Source: Pseudomonas brassicacearum (lineage in GTDB: Bacteria; Pseudomonadota; Gammaproteobacteria; Pseudomonadales; Pseudomonadaceae). From it: a DNA stretch of 64,000 nucleotides. The stretch is taken from positions 2,011,430 through 2,075,429 of the forward strand of contig NZ_CP007410.1 in NCBI RefSeq assembly GCF_000585995.1, given 5' to 3'. Made by a program: the position numbers and the translations under genes. Positions 20,301-29,698 of the stretch are shown piece by piece. The notes beneath the pieces were generated by a model. It did no database searches. It saw nothing but the letters and a program-made list of their open reading frames with translations, and was not told where the DNA came from. The first letter of the stretch is position 1. The number at the start of each line of letters is the position of its first letter.

Positions 20301-23300
20301 GAGGGTGGGTGCCAGGAGCGTCACGCGCAAACGCTCAGCGTGCGCCTCGACGCCGAGCGCACCCGGCAGCTGCTGCAACAGGCCCCGAGTGCCTACCGCA
20401 CCCAGGTCAACGACCTGTTGCTCACGGCGCTGGCTCGGGTGCTGTGTCGTTCAAGCGGCCATGCTTCGGCCTTGGTCCAGCTCGAAGGCCATGGCCGCGA
20501 GGCATTGTTCGATGACATCGACCTGACCCGCACCGTGGGCTGGTTCACCAGCGTTTATCCGGTGCGCCTGAGCCCATCGGGTGAAGACTTCAGCGCGTCG
20601 ATCAAGGCCATCAAGGAGCAACTGCGCGCGGTGCCCCACAAGGGCCTCGGCTATGGCGTGCTGCGCTATTTGACTGACCCGGCGACTCGCCAGGCAATGG
20701 CCGGCCTGCCGCAAGCGGCGATCACCTTCAACTACCTCGGTCAACTGGACCAGACCCTCGGCCAGGACGCGCTGTTCCGGCCGCTGGATGCACCACTGGG
20801 CGCCATCCACGACCCTGACGCGCCATTGCCCAACGACCTGAGCATCGACAGCCAGGTCAGCGGCGGCGAGCTGGTACTGCGCTGGACCTTCAGCCGCGAA
20901 CGCCATGACAAGCAGGTCATCGCTGCCTTGGCCGATGCTTACCTCGATGAGCTGCAACGCCTGATCGAACATTGCCTGACGGAGGAGGCGGGCGGCCTGA
21001 CGCCGTCGGATTTCCCCCTGGCGAAACTGACCCAGGACCAGCTCGATAACCTGCCGGTGCCGGCCGCGCAGATCGAAGACGTCTACCCGCTGACGCCGAT
21101 GCAGGAAGGCATGCTGCTGCACACCCTGCTGGAGCCGGGCACCGGCCTGTACTACATGCAGGATCGCTACCGCATCAACAGCGAGCTGGAGCCGCAGCGT
21201 TTCGCCCAGGCCTGGCAGGCGGTCATCGCCCGGCATGAAGCCTTGCGTGCGTCGTTCTGCTGGAACGTCGGCGAAGACATGCTGCAGATCATCCACAAGC
21301 CCGGCAGCACGCCAGTGGATTATCTGGATTGGTCTGAAGTGCCTGAAGACGCCCAGGAAGCCAAGCTTCAGACGCTGCTCAAAGACGAGCGCGAGGCCGG
21401 TTTCGATCTGTTGAACCAAGCGCCGTTCCACCTGCGATTGATCCGGGTTGGCGCAGCCCGCTACTGGTTCATGATGAGCAACCACCACATCCTGATCGAT
21501 GCCTGGTGCCGCTCGCTGCTGATGGATGATTTCTTCGAGATCTACACCGCCCTGGGCGAACAGCGCGAGGCGCAACTGGCCGTGCCGCCGCGCTATCGCG
21601 ACTACATCGGCTGGCTGCAACACCAGAGCCTGGCCGAAGCCCGGCAATGGTGGAAGGGCAATCTGCAAGGCTTCGAGCGGACCACGCCGATCCCTGGCGA
21701 CCGGCCGTTCCTGCGCGAACACGCCGGTGACAGCGGTGGCATGATCGTCGGCGACTGCTACACCCGCCTCGACGTACGTGACGGTGCCCGCTTGCGCGAA
21801 TTGGCCCAGGCCCACCAACTGACCATCAACACTTTCGCCCAGGCGGCGTGGGCGCTGGTGCTACGACGGGTGAGCGGCGACCGGGACGTGCTGTTCGGCG
21901 TCACCGTCGCCGGGCGTCCGGTGGAACTGCCGCAGATGCAACGCACGGTGGGGTTGTTCATCAACAGCGTCGCGCTGCGGGTGCAGATGCCCGAGGACAG
22001 CCAGCCTTGCAGTGTGCGCCAATGGCTCAGCGGCTTGCTGGACAGCAACATGCAACTGCGCGAGTACGAATACCTTCCACTGGTGAGCATCCAGGAAGTC
22101 AGTGAACTGCCCAAGGGCCAACCGCTGTTCGACAGCCTTTTCGTGTTCGAGAACGCGCCGGTGGAAGTCTCGGTACTGGACCGCGCCCAAAGCCTCAACG
22201 CCACCTCGGACTCGGGCCGCACCCACACCAACTTCCCGCTGACGGCGGTCTGCTACCCGGGGGATGACCTGGGACTGCATCTTTCCTATGACCAGCGCTA
22301 CTTTGATGAGTCCACCGTCCAAGGGCTGCTGGGCGAGTTCAAGCGCTTGTTGCTGGCGCTGATGGAGGGTTTCCACGGTGACATGGCCGAGCTGCCGCTG
22401 ATTGGCGCCGAGGAACAGGTGTTCCTGGTCGACGGCTGCAACCAGAGCGAGCGGGCCTATCCGATGGAGCAGAGCTATGTCGCGCTGTTCGAGTCGCGGG
22501 TCGCGGCCCATCCGCAACGCATCGCCGTCAGTTGTCTGGACACCTGCTACAGCTATGCCGAGTTGAATGCCCGCAGCAACCGCCTGGGCCATGCCTTGAT
22601 CGCCTCCGGTGTCGGGCTCGATCAACCGGTGGCGCTGCTGGCCGAACGGGATGCAGATCTACTGGGCATGATCATCGGCAGCTTCAAGGCCGGCGCCGGT
22701 TACCTGCCGCTGGACCCCGGCCTGCCGAGCCAGCGCCTGAGTCGCATCATCGAACTGAGCCGCACACCGCTGCTGGTCTGCACCCAGGCCTGTCACGCCC
22801 AGGCGCTGGCGCTGCTGGATGCGTTCGCCTGTTCCGGGCGGCCGAGGGTGCTGGTGTGGGAGGACGTCCAGGCCAGTGATGTCTCGCTGGAAAACCCTGG
22901 CGTCTACAGCGGCCCGGACAACCTGGCCTACGTGATCTACACCTCCGGTTCCACCGGGCTGCCCAAAGGCGTGATGGTCGAACAGCGGGGCATGCTCAAC
23001 AACCAGCTCAGCAAGGTGCCTTACCTGGCGCTGAGCGAGGCGGATGTGATCGCGCAGACGGCGTCCCAGAGCTTCGATATTTCGGTCTGGCAGTTCCTCG
23101 CGGCGCCGTTGTTCGGCGCCCGGGTGGACATCGTGCCCAACGCCATCGCCCACGATCCCCAGGGGCTGCTGGAGCATGTGCAGCAGCAGGGCATCACCGT
23201 GCTGGAAAGCGTACCGTCACTGATCCAGGGCATGCTCGCCCAGGAGCGTATCGGCCTGGACGGCCTGCGCTGGATGCTGCCCACCGGCGAAGCGATGCCG

Positions 23301-24317
23301 CCGGAACTGGCCCATCAATGGTTGCTGCGCTACCCGGACATCGGCCTGGTGAATGCCTACGGGCCGGCGGAATGCTCCGATGACGTGGCGTTCTTCCGGG
23401 TCGACATGGCCTCGACCCGCGGCACTTACCTGCCGATTGGCACGCCCACCGACAACAACCGTCTGTACCTGCTCGATGGCGCGCTGGACCTGGTGCCGCT
23501 GGGCGCCGTCGGCGAGTTGTGCGTGGCGGGCACCGGGGTTGGCCGCGGTTACGTCGGCGATCCCCTGCGCACCGCTCCAGTGTTCGTGCCGAACCCGTTC
23601 GGCGCGCCAGGGGAGCGGCTGTACCGCACCGGCGACCTGGCGCGGCGCCGTAGCGATGGAGTGCTGGAGTATGTCGGGCGCATCGACCACCAGGTGAAGA
23701 TCCGTGGCTACCGCATCGAACTGGGGGAAATCGAAGCGCGGCTGCACGAACAACCCGAGGTGCGCGATGGTGCGGTGGCTGTGCAGGAAGGCACCAATGG
23801 CAAGCATCTGGTGGGCTACCTGGTTGCCACCGACTCGGCGCTGAAGCCGAGCGAACGCCTGGAGCGCATCAAGCAACGCTTGCGCAGCGAGCTGCCGGAA
23901 TACATGGTGCCGCTGCACTGGCTATGGCTCGACCGCTTGCCGCTCAACGCCAACGGCAAACTCGACCGCAAGGCCTTGCCGGCCCTGGAGATCGGCCAGT
24001 TGCACAGCCAGGACTACCAGGCCCCCGGCAATGCGCTGGAGCAGACCCTGGCGGACATCTGGGCTCAAGTACTGAAAGTCGAGCGGGTGGGGGTGCGGGA
24101 CAACTTCTTTGAACTGGGCGGGCATTCGTTGCTGGCGACGCAAATTGCCTCGCGGGTGCAAAAGGCCCTGCAACGCAACGTACCGCTGCGGGCGATGTTC
24201 GAGTGCAGCACGGTGCAGGAACTGGCTGAGTACATCGACGGGCTCGCGGCCAGTGACATCACCGAGGAGAAGGTGGATCGGCTGAATGATCTGATGGCGG
24301 AGTTGGAGGGGCTGTAG
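11331..24317 (+). CDS. pvdL: Pyoverdine chromophore non-ribosomal peptide synthetase PvdL
   Basis: The start is ATG 11331 (AGGAAAC upstream), giving 4328 residues, close to the 4342 of P. aeruginosa PvdL. Domain order: acyl-AMP ligase (1-560), carrier (Ser611), condensation (HHIIADG, 802), adenylation 1 (about 1130-1620), carrier (Ser1666), condensation (HHIVTEG, 1858), adenylation 2 (2190-2690), carrier of the pre-epimerase GGDS type (Ser2737), epimerase (HHLVVDG, 2913), condensation (HHILIDA, 3385), adenylation 3 (3719-4200), carrier (Ser4266). No thioesterase follows, as expected for a first-in-line synthetase. By orthology it activates a fatty acid, then L-Glu, D-Tyr and L-Dab to make the chromophore precursor. 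In adenylation 3 I read D-I-W-E-L-T-A-D-D at the specificity positions, in keeping with Dab; adenylation 1 reads D-V-W-H-F-G-R-I-N. PvdH, which makes Dab, is encoded downstream. Confidence 0.96.
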   Translation: MTDAFELPSTLAHALQRRAALTPDRVALRFLADTPEQGVVLSYRDLDLGARTIAAALQAEAAFGERAVLLFPSGPDYVAAFFGCLYAGVIAVPAYPPESARRHHQERLLSIIADAEPRLLLTSSDLRAPLQAIESAPPVLCVDTLDPAIAGQWVLPTLQDDDIAFLQYTSGSTALPKGVQVSHGNLVANELLIRHGFGIDLNPDDVIVSWLPLYHDMGLIGGLLQPVFSGVPCVLMSPAYFLARPLRWLEAISEYGGTISGGPDFAYRLCSERVSDSALARLDLSGWRVAYSGSEPIRLDTLERFAEKFAPCGFTPDNFMASYGLAEATLFVAGTPRRHGIPSLRVDDAALAQNRAESGQGSAMMSCGVSQPGHAVLIVEPNTLQALADNRVGEVWATGPSIAHGYWHNPEATAKTFVLHDGRTWLRTGDLGFLRDGELFITGRLKDLLIVRGHNLYPQDIEQTIEREVEVVRKGRVAAFAVDEGGEEGIGIAAEISRSVQKILPPEALIRAIRQAVAEACQQAPSVVVLLNPGALPKTSSGKLQRSACRSRLADGSLDSYALFPSAEREDTREAGPSSALQTLIGQVWCEHLQVEQVQADDHFFLLGGNSIAATQVIARLRDQLGLALNVRLLFEAPTLAAFAAAVASQQQDGDQAQGAISVLPRHEALPQSLAQNRLWITWRLDPASRAYNIPGALHLRGELDEDALRASFQQLVERHESLRTRFLERDGVALQQVDPAAGFNLQVLDLSEVPADQREARARQVRDEDAATPFDLEKGPLLRVTLLRLDEDDHQLLVTLHHIIADGWSMNVLIEEFSRLYAAARQGQVAELAPLPLQYADYGSWQRQWLAQGEAERQRVYWKQQLGGEHPTLALSTDHPRSAQHHRSAARHSLRLDKGLGDALRRVAQAHDATLFMLLLAAFQALLQRYTGQSDIRIGVPNANRPRLETQGLIGFFINTQVLRGQVDPRQAFTALLAQAREATLGAQAHQDLPFEQLLEAFPQAREHGLFQVMFNHQQRDLGALRRLPGLLADELPWHSREAKFDLQLHSEEDRNGRLTLSFDYADELFETATIARLAEHYCNLLRAVCVDPQQAIGDVPLLTAEEHARQQQWSGAPCAPASQWLPELLNEQARRTPQRTALLWDGGQLDYAELHSQANRLAHYLRDKGVGPDVCVAIAAERSPQLLIGVLAIIKAGGAYVPLDADYPAERLAYMLQDSGVDLLLTQTGLLERLPACEGVSVIAMDALHLEQWPSNPPGLHLHGEHLAYVIYTSGSTGQPKGVGNTHAALAERLQWMQAAYGLDESDVLMQKAPISFDVSVWECFWPLITGSQLLLAGPGEHRDPHRIAQLVQQFGVTTLHFVPPLLSLFIDEPLSARCTSLRRVFSGGEALPAELRNRVLAQLPSAQLHNRYGPTETAINVTHWHCSEADGERSPIGRPLGNVLCRVLDSELNPVPAGVSGELCIGGLGLARGYLGRPGLSAERFVADPMGAAGARLYRTGDRARWTADGVIEYLGRLDQQVKLRGFRVEPQEIEARLLAQDGIAQVAVLVRDTAAGPQLIGYYTAPDVAEDQDALNTRLNAALAAELPDYMVPAQLLRLGTMPLSPSGKLDRRALPEPQWQVREHVEPVSALEQQIAGIWRDVLGLARIGLRDDFFALGGHSLLATQIISRTRQACDVELPLRTLFEASELGAFCEQVRLIQASGQTNRQPPIATVDRSQPVPLSYSQQRMWFLWQMEPDSPAYNVGGMARLRGVLDVGRFEAALMALILRHETLRTTFPSVDGVARQQVHTETGLRMDWKDFSRLAADVREQRVQQLADSEAHKPFDLETGPLLRACLVKTAEQEHYLVLTLHHIVTEGWAMDIFARELSALYEAFIDDRESPLEPLPVQYLDYSVWQRQWLESGERQRQLDYWTAQLGREHPLLELPSDRPRPPVQSHRGELFRFDLSDDLAARVRHFNAEQGLTLFMTMTAALAVLLYRYSGQTDLRIGAPVANRIRPESEGLIGAFLNTQVLRCQLDGQMSVGELFEQVRHTVIEGQSHQDLPFDHLVEALQPPRSAAYNPLFQVMCNVQRWEFQQSRTLAGMTVEYLVNDARATKFDLNLEVTDLDHRLGCCLTYSTDLFDEPRIARMAGHWRNLLEALLADPARRLSELPLLEAGEQQQMLDSLGVEPGEHRLDQCLHELFGEQARGRLDAPALTFAGQTLTYGELDNRANRLAWMLRERGVGPQVRVGLALERSLEMVIGLLAILKAGGAYVPLDPEYPLDRLHYMIEDSGVGLLISDRAMFQALGPLPDGIERWCLEDDSAALAHYPDQALPLINLPQHQAYLIYTSGSTGKPKGVVVSHGEIAMHCQAVIRRFGMRPDDCELHFYSINFDAATERLLVPLLSGAHVVLRAQGQWDAEEICELIRQHRINILGFTPSYGSQLAQWLATQGQTLPVRMCITGGEALTGEHLQRIRAAFSPSLFFNAYGPTETVVMPLASLAPEHLEEGAASVPIGSVIGARVAYILDADLALVPQGATGELYVGGAGLAQGYHQRPGMTAERFVADPFAAEGGRLYRTGDLVRQRADGLVEYLGRIDHQVKIRGFRIELGEIETRLLEHDGVREAVVLALDTPGGKQLAGYLVTEVAEQDAEQQAALRDALKNHLKAQLPDYMVPAHLILLASMPLTANGKLDRRALPMPDPEFNRQHYVAPSNALEQTLATIWCDVLNVGQVGLNDNFFELGGDSILSIQVVSRARQQGIHFTPRDLFQHQTVQTLAAVATHSQQISVEQGLLHGESGLTPIQHWFFDSPIPNRHHWNQALLLEPAITLDPLALEQALHAVFQHHDALRLGFDESAGHWRAEHRPLSEAALLQQVSVEGVETCERVFAEAQRSLDLSTGPLLRAVLAQMPGGPQRLLIVIHHLVVDGVSWRVLMDDLQTVYRQLTAGQDAQLPAKTSPLRDWAARLQAYASSESLREELDDWQAQLSGPQVTLPCARPEGGCQERHAQTLSVRLDAERTRQLLQQAPSAYRTQVNDLLLTALARVLCRSSGHASALVQLEGHGREALFDDIDLTRTVGWFTSVYPVRLSPSGEDFSASIKAIKEQLRAVPHKGLGYGVLRYLTDPATRQAMAGLPQAAITFNYLGQLDQTLGQDALFRPLDAPLGAIHDPDAPLPNDLSIDSQVSGGELVLRWTFSRERHDKQVIAALADAYLDELQRLIEHCLTEEAGGLTPSDFPLAKLTQDQLDNLPVPAAQIEDVYPLTPMQEGMLLHTLLEPGTGLYYMQDRYRINSELEPQRFAQAWQAVIARHEALRASFCWNVGEDMLQIIHKPGSTPVDYLDWSEVPEDAQEAKLQTLLKDEREAGFDLLNQAPFHLRLIRVGAARYWFMMSNHHILIDAWCRSLLMDDFFEIYTALGEQREAQLAVPPRYRDYIGWLQHQSLAEARQWWKGNLQGFERTTPIPGDRPFLREHAGDSGGMIVGDCYTRLDVRDGARLRELAQAHQLTINTFAQAAWALVLRRVSGDRDVLFGVTVAGRPVELPQMQRTVGLFINSVALRVQMPEDSQPCSVRQWLSGLLDSNMQLREYEYLPLVSIQEVSELPKGQPLFDSLFVFENAPVEVSVLDRAQSLNATSDSGRTHTNFPLTAVCYPGDDLGLHLSYDQRYFDESTVQGLLGEFKRLLLALMEGFHGDMAELPLIGAEEQVFLVDGCNQSERAYPMEQSYVALFESRVAAHPQRIAVSCLDTCYSYAELNARSNRLGHALIASGVGLDQPVALLAERDADLLGMIIGSFKAGAGYLPLDPGLPSQRLSRIIELSRTPLLVCTQACHAQALALLDAFACSGRPRVLVWEDVQASDVSLENPGVYSGPDNLAYVIYTSGSTGLPKGVMVEQRGMLNNQLSKVPYLALSEADVIAQTASQSFDISVWQFLAAPLFGARVDIVPNAIAHDPQGLLEHVQQQGITVLESVPSLIQGMLAQERIGLDGLRWMLPTGEAMPPELAHQWLLRYPDIGLVNAYGPAECSDDVAFFRVDMASTRGTYLPIGTPTDNNRLYLLDGALDLVPLGAVGELCVAGTGVGRGYVGDPLRTAPVFVPNPFGAPGERLYRTGDLARRRSDGVLEYVGRIDHQVKIRGYRIELGEIEARLHEQPEVRDGAVAVQEGTNGKHLVGYLVATDSALKPSERLERIKQRLRSELPEYMVPLHWLWLDRLPLNANGKLDRKALPALEIGQLHSQDYQAPGNALEQTLADIWAQVLKVERVGVRDNFFELGGHSLLATQIASRVQKALQRNVPLRAMFECSTVQELAEYIDGLAASDITEEKVDRLNDLMAELEGL

Positions 24318-24333
24318 TTTTACAGTGCCCGTG

Positions 24334-24420
24334 GCGGCCTCATCGCGAGCAAGCTCGCTCCCACAGGGTTTGTGATCGACACAAATCCAATGTAGGAGCG
24401 AGCTTGCTCGCGATAGCGTC
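24334..24420. repeat. REP inverted pair after pvdL
   Basis: An inverted copy at 24340-24366 faces a direct copy at 24391-24418, the latter with GTAGGAGC instead of GTGGGAGC. It lies between the codirectional pvdL and hydrolase genes and may separate or stabilise their transcripts. Confidence 0.88.
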
Positions 24421-24511
24421 AGCCCCGACACCACGAAGCCCAAGGTTGACGCCTCGCCCTGCACGGCTCAGGCTCCCCAGGGCTTTCCACACTCAAACCA
24501 GGAGGTTATCG

Positions 24512-25318
24512 ATGCCCTTTGCAACCATTGACGGACAAACGCTGCATTACCTGGACCAGGGCCAAGGCCCGGTGGTGCTGCTGGGCAGCAGCTATTTGTG
24601 GGACCACACCATGTGGGCACCGCAGATCGAAGCCTTGTCCTGCCATTATCGGGTGATCGCCCTGGACCTATGGGGCCACGGCCAATCCGGGCGCTTGCCT
24701 GAGGGCATGACCTCGCTGGACGACTTGGCCCGCCAAGCGCTGGCGCTGATGGATCACCTGGACATCGACTGCTTCAACCTGGTGGGGCTCTCGGTGGGTG
24801 GGATGTGGGGCGCCCGGCTGGCGCTGGCGGCGCCGAAACGACTCACGTCCCTTGTGCTGATGGACACCTACGTGGGCGTCGAGCCGGAGCCGACTCGCCA
24901 GTATTACTTCTCGCTGTTCGACAAGATCGAAGCCAGCGGCAGCATTCCCGAACCTTTGCTGGACATCGTCGTGCCGATTTTCTTTCGGCCGGGCATCGAT
25001 CCGCAGTCAGCGCTGTACCAGCAGTTCCGCGCCTCGCTGGCCGCACTGCCGACCGACCGCCTGCGCGACAGCATCGTACCGTTGGGGCGGATCATTTTCG
25101 GGCGGGACGATATCCTGCCGCGCCTGCATGAACTGGATGCCGAGCGCACGATCGTGCTCTGCGGCGACCAGGACAAACCGCGTCCACCGTCCGAGGCCCA
25201 GGAGATGGCCGAGCTGGTGGGTTGCCCGTGTCGGTTGATCCCGGAAGCGGGGCATATCTCCAACCTGGAGAGTCCAGAATTCGTGACCAGTGCACTGCTT
25301 GAGTTTTTGCGCCGCTGA
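24512..25318 (+). CDS. Alpha/beta-hydrolase, function unknown
   Basis: 268 residues from ATG 24512, preceded by a perfect AGGAGG at 24500-24505. The fold signature is clear: GQGPVVLLGSSYLWDHTMW (oxyanion region), DLWGHGQSG, nucleophile elbow GLSVGG (Ser about residue 93), acid in the LCGDQDKP strand, and the histidine in PEAGHISNLESP. It is not a GrsT-type editing thioesterase (the PvdG class), so a role in pyoverdine cannot be assumed from position alone. No PvdS box was found in the 195 bp upstream, and a REP pair separates it from pvdL. Confidence 0.87.
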   Translation: MPFATIDGQTLHYLDQGQGPVVLLGSSYLWDHTMWAPQIEALSCHYRVIALDLWGHGQSGRLPEGMTSLDDLARQALALMDHLDIDCFNLVGLSVGGMWGARLALAAPKRLTSLVLMDTYVGVEPEPTRQYYFSLFDKIEASGSIPEPLLDIVVPIFFRPGIDPQSALYQQFRASLAALPTDRLRDSIVPLGRIIFGRDDILPRLHELDAERTIVLCGDQDKPRPPSEAQEMAELVGCPCRLIPEAGHISNLESPEFVTSALLEFLRR

Positions 25319-25319
25319 C

Positions 25320-25481
25320 CCATCGCGAGCAAGCTCGCTCCCACACTGGTTTTGTGGTGACTAGTGGATCTAAAACCACCGCAAACCCTTGTGGGAGCGA
25401 GCTTGCTCGCGAAGACGGCGGCACAGTCAACATCACTGTCAACTGACCCACCGCTTTTGTGAGCAAGCCCACTCCCACAAG
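25320..25481. repeat. REP cluster, two full copies plus a degenerate third
   Basis: Inverted copy 25320-25346, direct copy 25389-25416 and a decayed inverted copy at about 25450-25481 that has lost part of its palindrome. It fills the gap between the convergent hydrolase and dsbG genes. Confidence 0.85.
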
Positions 25482-25499
25482 GTTTTCAGTGAACGTCTG

Positions 25500-26267
25500 T
25501 CACTTCGGCCCGAGAATCTTCACCAGTTTGTCCGGTGAGGGTGCGCCTTGCTGTTGTTGCAGGTCGCCCTTGTCATCCAGATAGAAAATCGCCGGGGTGG
25601 CGGAGAGTTCCAGTTCGTCCATCAACCGCTGGTTGGCGTCCAGTTTTGCCTGGATGGCCGGCGGTATGTCCTTCAGCGGCTTGAGGGCGCTGCCCTTGCC
25701 AGCCTTTTCATGGGTTTCCAGGGCTTTTTCCGGGTCCTTGGCGGCCAGCAGCGCGGCGGATTTGGCCGGGCTGTCTTCGCGGATGATGCCCACCATGATG
25801 TGGCGCAACTGCACTTTACCGGCCTTGACCCATGGCCGTGCCTGTTCCCAGAACATGTTGCAGTACGGGCAGTTCGGGTCACTGAACAGGTACACGGTGC
25901 GCGGAGCGTCCTTGTTGCCGTCGGCGATCCAATTGCTGGCTTGCATCTTCGCCCAGACTTCCTTGGCCATCGGGGCGTACACCAGCTTTTGCAGCGGCTC
26001 TGCGCTCAAGTCCTTGCCGTCGGCATCGTACAGATTGCCTAGCAGGACGTGCTGGCCATCCGGCGTCAGATACAACGCCATACCACGATTCTGGTATTGC
26101 GCCGCGTAACCGCGCAAGCCATCCGGGGCCTCGAAGGTGCCGATGATCTTCGCGCCCTTGGCTTCGATTTTCTTGATAGCCGCAGGCAGTTCTTCGGCCT
26201 GTAGCAACGGTGCCTGCAGCAGTGCGCTGGCGAACGCCAGCGTCAGCAGACGGTGGAGGCGGGGCAT
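25500..26267 (-). CDS. dsbG: Thiol:disulfide interchange protein DsbG
   Basis: 255 residues from ATG 26267 (AAGGAAA upstream); longer frames upstream are not supported. A signal peptide (LLTLAFASALLQAPLLQA) leads into the dimerisation domain (about 25-90) and a thioredoxin domain with the CPYC active site in DPNCPYCNMFW (about residue 132). The cis-proline loop is ELSATPAIFY. DsbG is a periplasmic isomerase/reductase that keeps lone cysteines reduced; its electrons come from DsbD, encoded two genes upstream. The start lies inside the end of the tlpA-like gene (25-bp overlap), so translation is probably coupled. Confidence 0.93.
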   Translation of the reverse strand: MPRLHRLLTLAFASALLQAPLLQAEELPAAIKKIEAKGAKIIGTFEAPDGLRGYAAQYQNRGMALYLTPDGQHVLLGNLYDADGKDLSAEPLQKLVYAPMAKEVWAKMQASNWIADGNKDAPRTVYLFSDPNCPYCNMFWEQARPWVKAGKVQLRHIMVGIIREDSPAKSAALLAAKDPEKALETHEKAGKGSALKPLKDIPPAIQAKLDANQRLMDELELSATPAIFYLDDKGDLQQQQGAPSPDKLVKILGPK

Positions 26268-27112
26268 GGCGGTTTCCTTGTGGCAGGGTGGGACGCCGTG
26301 GTCGAACCCGGCGTTTCGAAGTTTTCCAGGGCATGGGCCAGGCTCGCTTCCGACAATTCGCCCAGGTGGCTGCCCAACAGACGGCCGTCGGCGCTGTAGA
26401 ACAGTGTGGTCGGCAAGGCCATGGAGCCGACGGCCTGGCCGAGGCGACCACTGCCATCGAACAGCACGTTGTCCAGGCTCAAACCCTGGGTGGCGAGGTA
26501 AGTGCTGACGCTTTGCATGCTTTCGGCCTGGTTGACGAACAGGAACGTCAGGTCCGGGCGCTGCTGCTGGGCTTCTTCCAGCACCGGCATTTCCCGTCGG
26601 CAGGGCGGGCACCAGGTGGCCCAGAGGTTGATCACCAGGGGCCCGCCCTGATAATCGGTGAGTTTCACGGTCTCACCGTCGGCGGTGCGCAGGGAGATGT
26701 CCGGCAACCGGGTGCCTTGCTCATAGATCGTCAACGACATAGTCGCCGCCAGCCAGAACAGCAGGCCACTGCCGACGCCGAAACCCAATGGCCGGCGCAG
26801 GGCCGGTCGGCGCCGTGCCCAGAACAGCGCGCCGATCACCAGCGCCAGCACGCCCGGCCAGGCCAGGAAACCGCCGTCGCGCAGATCGACGATCTGCCAT
26901 GGGTCGTCCTGGTAATGGCTCCAGTAGGCCGCGACAAAACCGATCCGCGCCACCAACAGGCCCAGCAAAAACAGCACGAACAGCACCGACTCGGGATTTT
27001 CGCCACCGCGCTTGGCCACTCGCCAGCCGACGAAAGTCGCCAGTGCGAGGGCGCTGATCAGCAACAGATGATTAAGGGCGATGGCAAAGGTGCCGAGGGT
27101 GAACGTCAGCAT
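26243..27112 (-). CDS. TlpA-family thiol:disulfide reductase with N-terminal membrane domain
   Basis: 289 residues. The N-terminal 125 residues hold about four membrane helices and resemble the Lgt-like fold sometimes fused to TlpA proteins. The periplasmic thioredoxin domain follows, with WCPPC in NLWATWCPPCRREMPVLEE (about residues 168-172) and a cis-proline in MALPTTLF. It overlaps dsbD by ATGA and dsbG by 25 bp, so the three genes form one tight operon. It probably passes electrons from DsbD to specific periplasmic thiols. Gene order dsbG-this-dsbD-regulator-sensor matches P. aeruginosa PA2476-PA2480 from memory. Confidence 0.9.
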   Translation of the reverse strand: MLTFTLGTFAIALNHLLLISALALATFVGWRVAKRGGENPESVLFVLFLLGLLVARIGFVAAYWSHYQDDPWQIVDLRDGGFLAWPGVLALVIGALFWARRRPALRRPLGFGVGSGLLFWLAATMSLTIYEQGTRLPDISLRTADGETVKLTDYQGGPLVINLWATWCPPCRREMPVLEEAQQQRPDLTFLFVNQAESMQSVSTYLATQGLSLDNVLFDGSGRLGQAVGSMALPTTLFYSADGRLLGSHLGELSEASLAHALENFETPGSTTASHPATRKPPCPASTVC

Positions 27113-28842
27113 CAGCGCGCGTCCCGGATGAGGTTCCAGCGCTCCAGGAACACCTTGGCGTCGACTTCTCCGGTGATCCGCTGGCTGCGCCGTTCTTCAC
27201 CGTCGGCGCCGATCCACAGCAGGCTTGGCGGCCCAGGTACCTGGTAACGGCCGAGCAGTTCGCGGCTGGCGGGATTGTCGGCGGTTACGTCCAGACGCAG
27301 CAGGCGCACGTCTTTCAGGGCGTCCAGCACCTCGGTGCGGCCGAACACCTGTTTTTCCATGATCTTGCAGGACACGCACCAGTCGGCGTAATAGTCCAGC
27401 AGCACCCATTGACCCTGGGCCTTGGCCGCGTCCAGTTGCCGTTGCAAGGCAGCGGGCTCGCTGACCGTGACGAAAGCCTCGTGGGCACTGACGGCCCCGC
27501 TGCCTTCGGTGCTGGCATACACCTTCAAGGGCTGGAAGAAATCGTCGCCGCCGCCCGCCGCGCCAATCACCAGCAGGCTGCCCCACAGGCCGAACAGCAG
27601 CGAGGCGCTGCCGCAGACATAGGCGATGCGGCCGAAGCCTTCGGTCTGGCGCCAGGCGCTGTAGGCGGCAATCAATAACAGCACGCCCCATAGGCCGAGC
27701 CACAACGAACCGTCGATGACCGGGCGAACCAGCAGCAATGCAGTGCCCAGGAACAGGAAACCGAACACGCCCTTGACCAGGTTCATCCAGGCGCCGGGCT
27801 TGGGCAGGAAGCGATTGCCCACGGTCACCAGCAGTAATAGCGGCAGGCCCATGCCGATGCCCATGGTGAACAGGATCAGCCCGCCGTGCAGCGCATTGCC
27901 GCTCTGGGCGATGTACAGCAGCGCGCCAGCCAGCGGGGCGGTCATGCACGGACCCACCAGCAGGCCAGACAGCGCCCCGAGGATTCCGGCGCCCATCAGG
28001 CTGCCGCCGCGCCGCTGGTTCCCGGCGTTTTCCAGTCGGTCACGCAGGGCGGCGGGTAACTGCAATTCGAAGAAGCCGAACATAGGCAGCGCCAGCAACA
28101 CGAATACCGCCGCGAAGGTCCCCAGCAGCCAGGGTTGTTGCAGCAGTGCCTGGAGGTTGGCCCCCAGCAGCGCGGCGAGCACGCCCATGGCGGCGTAGAC
28201 CAAGGCCATGCTGATCACGTAACTGCCGGCCAAGGCCAGCCCGCGCCGAGGCCCGGCGCCGCTGCCCACCACCAGCCCGGCCAGGATCGGCAACATAGGC
28301 AGGGAGCACGGCGTGAACGCCAGCAACAGTCCCAGGCCGAAGAACACCAGCAGGCTCCAGCCCAATGCCCGTTGTTGCAGGCCGCTGGCCAGGGCCTGGT
28401 CCGGCGCCTCGCCAGTGGTTGTCGCGGTTGCACTGCTGCCCCCCAGGTCCACCACTTGAGTCTGGGGTGGATAGCACAAGCCCGCGTCGGCACAGCCCTG
28501 GAAGCCGACTTTGATCTTGCCGGTGGCGCCGGCCGGAATCTTCAGCTCCAGCGCCTGGCGATAGACCTGCTGGTCGCCGAAAAACTCGTCGCTGTGGGCT
28601 TCGCCCTCGGGCAGTTGCGGTTTTTGCGCCTCGGCAAGCCCGTCGAACCTGAGCCGTTTCTGGTACAGGTAATAGCCATCGGCGATCTGCCAGAACAGCT
28701 GGGTTTCACCGGAGTCCAGGCGTTCGGAAGTGAACACGAACGCCTTTTCCACCGGCAGGAAATCGGGTTTGGTCTCGAAGGGATTGGCGGCCTGGGCCAG
28801 GCCCGAAATCAGGAGCAGCCACAGCAAAAACAATCGACGCAT
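27112..28842 (-). CDS. dsbD: Thiol:disulfide interchange protein DsbD
   Basis: 576 residues from ATG 28842; the frame runs further upstream but the signal peptide (LFLLWLLLISGLAQA) begins here. The three redox modules are all present: the N-terminal immunoglobulin-like domain with GCADAGLCYPP, a membrane domain of about eight helices with cysteines in TPCSLPMLP and GPCMTAPLAG, and a C-terminal thioredoxin domain with DWCVSCK (about residue 485). DsbD moves electrons from cytoplasmic thioredoxin to periplasmic DsbG/TlpA-like partners. It is the first gene of the operon and diverges from the response-regulator gene, with a tandem repeat in the shared promoter region. Confidence 0.94.
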   Translation of the reverse strand: MRRLFLLWLLLISGLAQAANPFETKPDFLPVEKAFVFTSERLDSGETQLFWQIADGYYLYQKRLRFDGLAEAQKPQLPEGEAHSDEFFGDQQVYRQALELKIPAGATGKIKVGFQGCADAGLCYPPQTQVVDLGGSSATATTTGEAPDQALASGLQQRALGWSLLVFFGLGLLLAFTPCSLPMLPILAGLVVGSGAGPRRGLALAGSYVISMALVYAAMGVLAALLGANLQALLQQPWLLGTFAAVFVLLALPMFGFFELQLPAALRDRLENAGNQRRGGSLMGAGILGALSGLLVGPCMTAPLAGALLYIAQSGNALHGGLILFTMGIGMGLPLLLLVTVGNRFLPKPGAWMNLVKGVFGFLFLGTALLLVRPVIDGSLWLGLWGVLLLIAAYSAWRQTEGFGRIAYVCGSASLLFGLWGSLLVIGAAGGGDDFFQPLKVYASTEGSGAVSAHEAFVTVSEPAALQRQLDAAKAQGQWVLLDYYADWCVSCKIMEKQVFGRTEVLDALKDVRLLRLDVTADNPASRELLGRYQVPGPPSLLWIGADGEERRSQRITGEVDAKVFLERWNLIRDAR

Positions 28843-28889
28843 GGATAAAGCCTTAGAACGAAGCAAGTGGAAAGCACAATGGCGACTGG

Positions 28890-28909
28890 CGATTAACCGT
28901 CGATTAACC
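28890..28909. promoter_or_regulatory. Tandem CGATTAACC repeat, candidate response-regulator binding site
   Basis: CGATTAACC occurs at 28890-28898 and again at 28901-28909, an 11-bp period that places both copies on the same DNA face (TTAA-N7-TTAA). It lies in the 175-bp divergent region between dsbD and the OmpR-type regulator gene, the classic layout for a dimer of such a regulator. Confidence 0.6.
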
Positions 28910-29017
28910 CGACGACGACCGGTGGGCCGCAATGATCGCCCATGTTTGCCGTACTCGTCGCATAATGTCGGCTTAATCGGCCAGCGGCCTAATGTACCTT
29001 TTTCCACGGGGCTTACC

Positions 29018-29698
29018 ATGCACGTACTGGTCTGCGAAGACGATGAGCTGATCGCCAGCGGGATCGTTGCCGGGCTCACGGCCCAGGGCCTGACCGTCGA
29101 ACACGTCGCCACGGCATCGGCGGCACGGGCGATGGTCGGCGTGGCCGAATTTGACGTCATGGTGCTGGACCTGGGGTTGCCCGACGAGGACGGCCTGAAA
29201 TTGCTCAAGCAACTGCGCCAGCAAGGCCTGGAGATACCGGTGCTGATCCTCACGGCCCGGGATTCGGTGACCGATCGGGTCGATGGCCTGCAGGCCGGTG
29301 CCGATGACTATTTGCTCAAGCCCTTCGACCTGCGCGAACTCGCGGCGCGCCTGCACACGCTGCTGCGGCGGGTGGCGGGGCGCAGCGTCAATCTGATCGA
29401 GCACGGCCGCCTGACTTACGATCCCAGCAGCCGGGAAACCACATTGGCTGGCCAGCCGGTGGATCTGTCCCGTCGGGAGCAGTCGCTGTTGCAAGCGCTG
29501 CTGCACAACCGTGGCCGGGTGCTGTCCACCGAGCAACTCAAGGACAGTGTCTATGGGTTCAATGACGAGCTGGAAAGCAACGCCCTCAACGTCCATATCC
29601 ATCACCTGCGACGCAAACTGGGTAACGGAATCGTCGAGACCGTGCGCGGGCTTGGTTATCGGTTGGGACCGGCCGACGGCGGGGAATCTTCCAAGTGA
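29018..29698 (+). CDS. dsbR: OmpR/PhoB-family response regulator (DsbR-like)
   Basis: 226 residues from ATG 29018. Receiver domain: EDDEL, phospho-acceptor aspartate in VMVLDLGLPDEDG (about residue 51), LLKPFDLREL. Winged-helix domain: about 128-220 with LSRREQSLLQALL and NALNVHIHHLRRKLG, ending in the RGLGYRL wing. It ends in TGATG with the histidine kinase gene. Position next to dsbD-tlpA-dsbG matches the PA2479-PA2480 system of P. aeruginosa, which I recall as DsbRS, a copper-responsive activator of dsb genes. The name rests on synteny, not on a search. Confidence 0.85.
   Translation: MHVLVCEDDELIASGIVAGLTAQGLTVEHVATASAARAMVGVAEFDVMVLDLGLPDEDGLKLLKQLRQQGLEIPVLILTARDSVTDRVDGLQAGADDYLLKPFDLRELAARLHTLLRRVAGRSVNLIEHGRLTYDPSSRETTLAGQPVDLSRREQSLLQALLHNRGRVLSTEQLKDSVYGFNDELESNALNVHIHHLRRKLGNGIVETVRGLGYRLGPADGGESSK

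Noticed and set aside
11331..24317. pvdL as the synthetase of a lipopeptide, because it starts with an acyl-AMP ligase and an epimerase is present
   Set aside because: Domain order, total length, flanking pvdS, and the presence of pvdH and mbtH nearby match PvdL; lipopeptide synthetases of this genus usually begin with a starter condensation domain.
24512..25318. Hydrolase after pvdL as the type II thioesterase PvdG
   Set aside because: Its sequence is that of a general alpha/beta-hydrolase with DLWGHGQSG and GLSVGG, not the GrsT-type editing thioesterase, and no iron-starvation box precedes it.
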